DNA of 23,857 nt from Pelargonium cotyledonis (taxonomy: Eukaryota; Streptophyta; Magnoliopsida; Geraniales; Geraniaceae), in the NCBI GenBank assembly GCA_036897625.1, contig JAYMTA010000822.1, forward strand, positions 1-23,857. The letters run 5' to 3'. The notes beneath the pieces are model-generated. The model searched no databases, had not been told where the DNA came from, and saw nothing but the letters and a program-made list of their open reading frames with translations. Below, piece after piece: positions 18,182 to 23,857 of this stretch (positions are counted from its first letter, which is position 1; every line of letters begins with the position of its first letter). The position numbers were made by a program, and so were the translations under genes.

Positions 18182-20869
18182 ATGAAGCTGATTGGCTCAA
18201 TCTCACAGTTACGTCTTCGATTTTCTAGGGTTCTTCTCTTCTCCACCCATGCCAAAAACCCCTCATCCGCTTCGAAGAAGTGGATCTACCGTCGAATTTT
18301 TCCCCTTCGACATCGAACGGACAAGGTTCCACAGCTGCTCAATCAATGGGTCGAAGAGGGGAGAGAGCTCAAGCAAGCGGAGCTGCACAGAACCATGGAG
18401 AGGCTCAGGGGAGGAGGGAATTTTAAAACCGCTCTCCGGGTATGTATGTCTCTACACATATTCATTGAATCAAAAAGTCCCAAAAATAAAATATTGTATT
18501 GTTGAGAAAGGAACAAACTGTTCTATTTGTTGGCTCAAATGGGTTGAGGTAAAGTTTGAATATGTATGATGATTTAGAAATGTAATTTGTGTTTGAATGA
18601 ATGAGAAAATCCAAAAACTGAAATGGGGTTGGATACTTGGATAGGCGTCAAATTGTAGAATTGGTGTTTTTTTTTATCTGGGTTCATATTGATTAGTTTG
18701 TAAAATGAAATTATGGGTTGTTGAAAAGAAAAGAAATTTTAGAGCCATCATCAGATTGTATCGGGAAAATACTGTTCTGTGAACTTGTGAAGTCTATTTT
18801 TTGTATTGCTGAGTGATGTAGCACATTGTTTGTTTTTTTGCCTCAAATGGGTGTTGTAAATTTTGAATTTTTAGGATGATTTAGAAATTTAATTTTTTTT
18901 GGAATGAAGTAGAGAATCCAAAAACTGAAATGAGGTTGGGTTCATATTGATTAGGTTCAAAGGAAAATAAAATTTAAGATTATATTGGTTTCTGTTATGT
19001 TTACATTGTTTAGAAAATGGAGTGATACATACTATTGGATGATTTGGAGGAACATGTTAACTCGAGAGTGATTGAGGTTTTGTGTAGTTTATAATTAGCA
19101 AGACCTTCGATATGTGTAGCTAGGTTGATGTACTACTAAGCAACGAACTACAGAACTATTGAGTAGTGAGAAAGTCGAAGCAGAACAGCTGTGGGTTTGT
19201 ATAGAATGTTTGATCGGTTAAACTCTTGCATTGGTTTCTGTAATGTTTACATGGTTTAAAAAATGGACTGAAATTATTGGATATTTTGGAGCATCATGTT
19301 GACATGTGTGTGATTGAGCATCCATGTAATTTATAATTAGCAAGACCATTGGATTGTGTAGGCTGTAGCTAGGTTGATGTACTAAGCATTGAACTAGTGA
19401 GTAGTGAGGAAGTTGCAACAGAAAAGCTGTGGGTTTGTGTAGAACTTTTGATCGGTTAAAATCTTAATATCATCTGAAAAAACCTCCCTTATCCTGTATA
19501 TCTCTCTGTATGAAGCCACTATTTTCGTAGAGATTTGATCACTTTTTTGTAAACAAATTATGCCGTTAACCCGATTTCTTTCTGTGTAACTTTGTTTCAC
19601 TGAGATTTGGTTGAAGATGTTGGCTTTTGAGAGTAATTGGTTTCTGAGATTTGTTGTTTTTTTTTTCTCCCTCTTTTTCTGCTCTAGTGTTCCAATCACT
19701 AAATTTGGTCTAATAATCCCATGAATAGTGCCCGTGAATCTTGAGTGTCATTCTTGTATTAGGTGCTGGAATGGATGATGGACAAAGGCACCTATAATCT
19801 GTCACATCAGCACATAGCTATTCGGCTAGATTTGATAGCAAAAGTGCATAGTGTAACACAGGCAGAGAAGTATTTTGATAGCGTTCCAAACAACTTGAAA
19901 GTCGGCCACGTTTATGGTGCTCTTCTGAATTGTTATGCGTCCTATAAATGTGCGGATAAAGCAGAGGCCATTATGCAAAAGAATAGGGAGCTGGGGTTTT
20001 TCGATATACCATTGCCTTACAATACTATGTTAAACCTCTACTCTAGGATGGGAAAACACGAGAATATCGATATTCTTGTGCAAGAAATGAAAAAGAAGGG
20101 CATCAAGCCCGATGCCACCACATATAGTATTCAGTTGAATGCATTTGCTGCTGCTAAGAATAGAGAGGCCATGGAGAAGCTTCTGAAGAAAATGAAAGCC
20201 TATCGTAAAGTCAAGGTAAGCTGGATCTTTTATTTTTCAGCAGCTAATAGCTGCTTAAGAGCTGGCCTAGTTGAACAGGCTGCGACAATGCTGAAGAGAG
20301 CAGAGGAACGCATAGGGTCAAACCCAAAGAACTCTTCTTTTGAAACTCTCCTCACAGTATATGCTTCTATGGGATATAAAGACGAGGTGTATCGCATATG
20401 GGATCGATACAAAAGTTTGAGAAAATTAGATAACTCAAGCTATGGTGCTATAATTAGTTCACTAGTCAAGCTGGGTGATTTGGATTGTGCTCAGAAGATA
20501 CTGGTTGAGTGGTTATCTTGTCACGAGGACTTCGATGTCCAGATTCCTAGTATGGTGATCAATGCTTGTTGCAAGAAGGGTCTCGTGGATAAAGCTGAAG
20601 CGATTGTGAGCAACCTTATAGAGCACGGGAAGGAGCCTGGTTCAATCACATGGGATATGTTGGCTACTCAGTATTGTACTGAAAAACGGATGGACAAAGC
20701 AGTGGAAGCAATGAAGAAAGCAGCCCTCGTAAACCAAATACAAAGATACAAACCCGACTGCAAAACTTTGGATGCGTGTCTCATGTACCTGAACGAGAAG
20801 GGAGATATCGAAGAAGCAGTGGAGCTATTAAGACTGCGGCATGTATCATCTGGTAACTGTAACTCGTAG
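18182..20869 (+). CDS. P-type PPR protein, probably mitochondrial, copy 1 (exons 18182-18439, 19763-20869)
   Basis: A two-exon gene for a 454-residue RNA-binding pentatricopeptide-repeat protein, by recollection closest to the At2g20710-type family. Residues 1-35 are rich in Arg, Ser and Leu with almost no acids, as in mitochondrial presequences. The family's N-terminal block (LLNQWVEEGRELKQAEL) follows, then VLEWMMDKGTYNLS and IRLDLIAKV. About nine PPR motifs cover residues about 130-445, for example HVYGALLNCYASYK, LPYNTMLNLYSRMGK and DATTYSIQLNAFA. There are no C-terminal E or DYW domains. The 1323-nt intron 18440-19762 is phase 0, CGG|GTATGT to TATTAG|GTG, confirmed by the same junction in copy 2. 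The start is the first ATG after an in-line leader conserved between copies. A role in organelle RNA processing is inferred from the family. Confidence 0.9.
18989..19460 (+). repeat. Tandem duplication inside the PPR intron (two units of about 240 bp)
   Basis: About 18989-19231 and 19232-19460 share ordered blocks: ggtttctgt-atgtttacat, ttataattagcaagacc, gtagctaggttgatgtact, gaggaag or gagaaag, and agctgtgggtttgt. The intron of copy 2 has the same blocks with a deletion between the units (about 22945-23275), so the doubling predates the gene duplication. A weaker doubling around 18530-18640 and 18838-18940 is also visible. Confidence 0.75.
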
Positions 20870-21078
20870 AAGTTTTATTATACTAAATTAAGGTAAAAAA
20901 ATCTTGAAACCTAACTTTGTTGATTATGCAACTTCCTTTTTTTAGGAGATGCAGCAAAGTTTTGGTCATTTGATGAACATGAAAAGTAGCAGACTCTATC
21001 AAGAGCTGTTGTCTTGCTTCTTAGCCCCCACATTACTGTAAGATTATGTTTGATTGATTTATCATCTTGTGTTGATGC

Positions 21079-21084
21079 AATAAA
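21079..21084 (+). terminator. Putative polyadenylation signal of PPR copy 1
   Basis: AATAAA about 210 nt after the TAG at 20867-20869. The region between is AT-rich without other genes. Confidence 0.4.
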
Positions 21085-21364
21085 ATAGCTGATTTGCCTA
21101 TCACTGAATTGCATTGTCATTCTAGTTTTGAAGTTATTCATAGGCCTAGAGATGGCCCAAATCTTAACAGTGGGCCTAAAAAGGACCATGATATATGTGT
21201 ATGTAATGTATACTATCTCCTTCCAAAAATAAAAAACTGTAAGTGTTGTACATTTATTTTTGTATCGGGATCAAAAGCATTATTCTATATATATATTTCC
21301 GGTTTGCGGGTATTAGTCTGGACAGGCCGGTTCTGCCATCCATCACGGGACTCGAGAAGTCTTC
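21085..21364. other. Spacer between PPR copy 1 and the orphan LRR fragment
   Basis: No recognisable gene; a short TA repeat lies near 21283-21295. Downstream of it the sequence turns into RLK homology at about 21365. Confidence 0.4.
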
Positions 21365-21710
21365 GATTTGCTGATAGATCCAGGCAATACTCCACCCATA
21401 TTGCTAACAGAAATTTTCAAGATTTGTAAACTATTGACATTGGTGAGAGTGTTAATGAAGCTGAAGTCATCTGTTTCCCCGAATCCAGAGAGTTTTCGGT
21501 TACAAGAAATGCTTGGAGCTGAAGTTTCTCCAAATTTGGAACTTTCCCACTAAGATTGTTTACTGTAAAAACAAAGCTCTCCATAATTGAGCCATTTGAC
21601 AAAGATGAAGGAATAGATTAGAGCCCATGAATTGGTTATAGGTAATGCTAGAGAAGGTGACATGTGAAGGAATAGAGCCCATGAAATTTTTATTATATGC
21701 AACTCGTATT
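21365..21710 (-). pseudogene. Orphan LRR fragment from an LRR receptor-like kinase
   Basis: On the - strand this region matches the LRR section of the RLK pseudogene at about 16010-16310: NNLSGKVPNLEKL, the AFLVT block and the cysteine-poor LRR with YNQFMGS. Frames are broken by small indels, including an extra attag at about 21616, and the segment coding YNQFMGS is repeated at its 5' end (the block gaaggaatag...agcccatga recurs at about 21606 and 21666). No kinase, signal peptide or promoter is attached. It is a relic of the RLK part of the duplicated RLK-PPR segment. Confidence 0.88.
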
Positions 21711-22124
21711 TTTATTAAGAACTTCCAAATAAACAAACAAATGTACATACACCCGAAAGAAGAACATTACTTGAAACCTAAGTAAAGAAACTGGAAAATG
21801 AGGGAACCATACGAGGATGGCGAATGAAAAATAAACAACCATGCATGCTTGGAATTTTCTTTTTGTTGCGTTTTTCTATATCTTATTTTTTCAACGACGG
21901 GTTGCAGGAAATGTTTAATACGAATGTACTATCGTTGGGCGATCTTCTCAGTCTATTCCAAAAAAAAACTCCGAAGACCCGTTTTGCCGAGGGATACGCA
22001 TGCAATTAACCCTACTAAGTACTAAGATCCATCTTTTTTCTTGAACCGTAAAGACAACCTCTGTTTCCATAGAGTTAAAACCGAGCTGAAGCTGCTGTAA
22101 ATTCCAATTTCTGAGGAGTCCCCA
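21711..22124. other. 5' flank of PPR copy 2
   Basis: No gene. Blocks resembling 17700-18181 appear in the same order (for example ggaa-tttt-tttttgcgtt, then cttgaaccg-aaa-acaacctctgtttcc and gctgctgtaaattccaatttctgag), with about 200 bp deleted relative to copy 1. The last 90 bp are close to the copy 1 leader. Confidence 0.6.
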
Positions 22125-23857
22125 ATGAAACTGATTGGTTCAGTCTCTCAGTTTCGTCTTCGATTTTCTGGGGTTCTTCTCTTTTCCACCCATTCCAAAA
22201 ACCCCTCATCCGCTTCGAAGAACTGGATCTACCGTCGAGTTTTTCCCCATCGGGCGGACAAGGTTCCACGGCTGCTCAATCAATGGGTCAAAGAGGGGAG
22301 AGAGCTCAAGCAAGCGGAGCTGCACAGAATCATGGAGAGGCTCAGGAAACAAAGGGACCTCGAAACCGCTCTCCGGGTATGTATGTCTCTACGCATATGT
22401 TTTGAACCAAAAAGCCCCCTTTTTTTTTTGTATTGTTGTGAAAGAAACACATTGTTCTATTTGTTGGCTCAACTGGGTTGAGTTAAAGTTTGAATTTTTA
22501 GGATGATTTAGATATGTAATCTTTCTTTGAGTGAAGTAGAGTCAAATTGAATATTGGTGTTTTTGCTGAGTTCATATTGATTCGCTTGTAAGATGAAATT
22601 ATGGGTTGTTGAAAAGAAAAGAAATTTTAGAGTCGTCTTCGGATTGTATTGGAAAATTACTGTTTTGTGAACTTGTGAAGTCCATTTCTTGTATTGCTGA
22701 GTGATGGAGCACATTGTTCATTAGTTTGTTTGTTTGATTTTTTTTTTTTTTTTTTTTTTTTGCCTCATTTGGGTTATGTAAAGTTTGAATTTTCAGGATG
22801 ATTTATAACTGTAGTTTTTCTTTGAATGAAGTAGAGAACCCAAAAACTGAAATGAGGTTGCATAGGAGTCAAAGAGAATAATTCATATTGATATGGTTGT
22901 AAGATAGGATAATGGTCTTTTGGAAGGAAATAAAATTAAAGATTGTATCTGTTTCTGTTATGTTTACATTGTTTAGAAAAGGGAGTGATACTTACTATTG
23001 GATATTTTGATGAATGTTTTGACATGAGAGTGATTGATGTTCCGTGTAGTTCATAATTAGCAAGACCGTCGAATTGTGTAGCTAGGTTGATGTACTACTA
23101 AGGAACGAATTACAGAACTAGTGAGTAGTGAGGAAGTCGAAGCAATTGTAATTTGCAAGATCATTGAATGGTGTAGCTAGGTTGATGTACTGAGCATTGA
23201 ACTAGTGAGTGGCGAATAGTGAGGAAGTCGTAGCAGAAAAGCTGTGGGTTTGTGTTTGTGTAGACATTTAATTGGTTAAGCTCTTAACTTCATCTGGAAA
23301 AAAATGCCCCGTATTGTGTATATCTCTTTGTATGAAGCCACTATTTTCGTAGAGATTTGTAAACGAGTTATGCCGCTAACCCGGTTCCTTTCTGTGTAAC
23401 TTTGTTTCTCTGAGATTTGGTTGAAGGTGTTGGCTTTTGAGAGTAATTGGTTTCTGAGATTTTTTCTTTCTTTCTTTTTCTGCTCTAGTGTTCCAATCAC
23501 TAAATTTTGGAGTAATAATCCGATGAATAGTGCCCCGTCAATCTTGAGCGTTATTCATTCTTGTATCAGGTGTTGGAATGGATGATGGACAAAGGCACCT
23601 ACAATCTGTCACCTCAACACATAGCTATTCGGCTAGATTTGATAGCAAAAGTGCATAGTGTAACTCGGGCAGAGAAGTATTTTGATAGCGTTCCAAACAA
23701 CTTGAAAGTTGGCCACGTTTATGGTGCTCTTCTGAATTGTTACGCGTCCTATAAATGTGTGGATAAAGCAGAGGCCATTTTGCAAAAGAATAGGGAGCTG
23801 GGGTTTTTCGATATACCATTGCCTTACAATACTATGTTAAACCTCTACTCTAGGATG
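22125..23857 (+). CDS. P-type PPR protein, copy 2, 3'-partial (exons 22125-22376, 23570-23857 onward)
   Basis: Second tandem copy of the PPR gene. Exon 1 encodes 84 residues (copy 1: 86) with the same Arg/Ser-rich presequence. It differs at FPHRADK for FPLRHRTDK and at KQRDLETALR for GGGNFKTALR. The 1193-nt intron 22377-23569 is phase 0 with the same donor and a TATCAG acceptor. The visible 96 codons of exon 2 are open and, by eye, differ from copy 1 at about 10 of 288 bases, four of them changing residues (His-Pro, Gln-Arg, Ala-Val, Met-Leu). PPR motifs 1 and the start of 2 are present. The gene continues past the window edge, so whether the full frame is open cannot be seen. Confidence 0.88.
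22738..22761 (+). repeat. Poly-T tract in the PPR copy 2 intron
   Basis: Twenty-four T in a row; the matching place in copy 1 (about 18831-18838) has only about seven. It is a likely length-variable site. Confidence 0.9.

Noticed and set aside
18192..18569. Alternative-frame ORF over PPR exon 1 (and 22135-22506)
   Set aside because: It overlaps the PPR frame and runs into the intron. It appears in both copies only because the DNA is duplicated.
20216..20240. GTAAG...TTTTTCAG inside PPR exon 2, resembling a complete intron
   Set aside because: It is only 25 nt, far below any plant intron, and the reading frame through it gives a normal PPR stretch (VSWIFYFSAANSCLRAG).

Overview
The window looks like nuclear DNA of a dicot plant. 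It is AT-rich, with short GT-AG introns inside receptor-kinase genes, long introns in PPR genes, TATA boxes, polyadenylation signals and many close gene copies. A rosid, perhaps Rosaceae, is my guess from overall look only. The main content is a tandem cluster of leucine-rich-repeat receptor-like kinases (LRR-RLK) of the non-RD subfamily XII type (relatives of EFR, FLS2, Xa21 and the At3g47570-like genes). Two tandem copies of a P-type mitochondrial PPR gene (At2g20710-like) follow.

Layout, left to right. (1) 1-1715, + strand: 3' half of an LRR-RLK, open throughout what is visible. (2) 2750-2878, + strand: a 42-residue, strongly basic small ORF with its own leader. (3) 3349-6429, - strand: LRR-RLK pseudogene with several frameshifts and a deleted activation loop. 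(4) 6826-9961, - strand: the only complete and open LRR-RLK, 1017 residues. It has lost its last splice donor and about 19 residues of the kinase C-lobe. (5) 11373-13540, - strand: strongly decayed LRR-RLK pseudogene, 5'-truncated and internally deleted. (6) 13788-17117, - strand: near full-length LRR-RLK pseudogene with a 63-bp tandem duplication and a stop codon in the catalytic loop. (7) 18182-20869, + strand: complete two-exon PPR gene. (8) 21365-21710, - strand: orphan LRR fragment copied from the region of gene 6. (9) 22125 to the window end, + strand: second PPR copy, open but cut by the window edge.

All five RLK copies share one architecture. A long exon 1 covers signal peptide, LRRs, membrane span and kinase up to the APE motif. 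An 80-95 nt phase-1 intron follows, then exon 2 with the rest of the kinase, then (where kept) a micro-exon 3 of 7-9 codons ending the protein. The three - strand genes with preserved 5' ends share a promoter block with a TATA box and one or two W-box (TTGACT) elements, which fits immune-receptor regulation by WRKY factors.

The PPR gene and part of the adjacent RLK were duplicated together. In the second copy the RLK part decayed to about 350 bp while the PPR reading frame stayed open. I see no evidence of a wholly new kind of system. The most notable items are the birth-and-death pattern of the receptor cluster, the splice-site changes in genes 4 and 6, the small basic ORF, and a 55-bp tRNA-like insert flanked by perfect 15-bp repeats.
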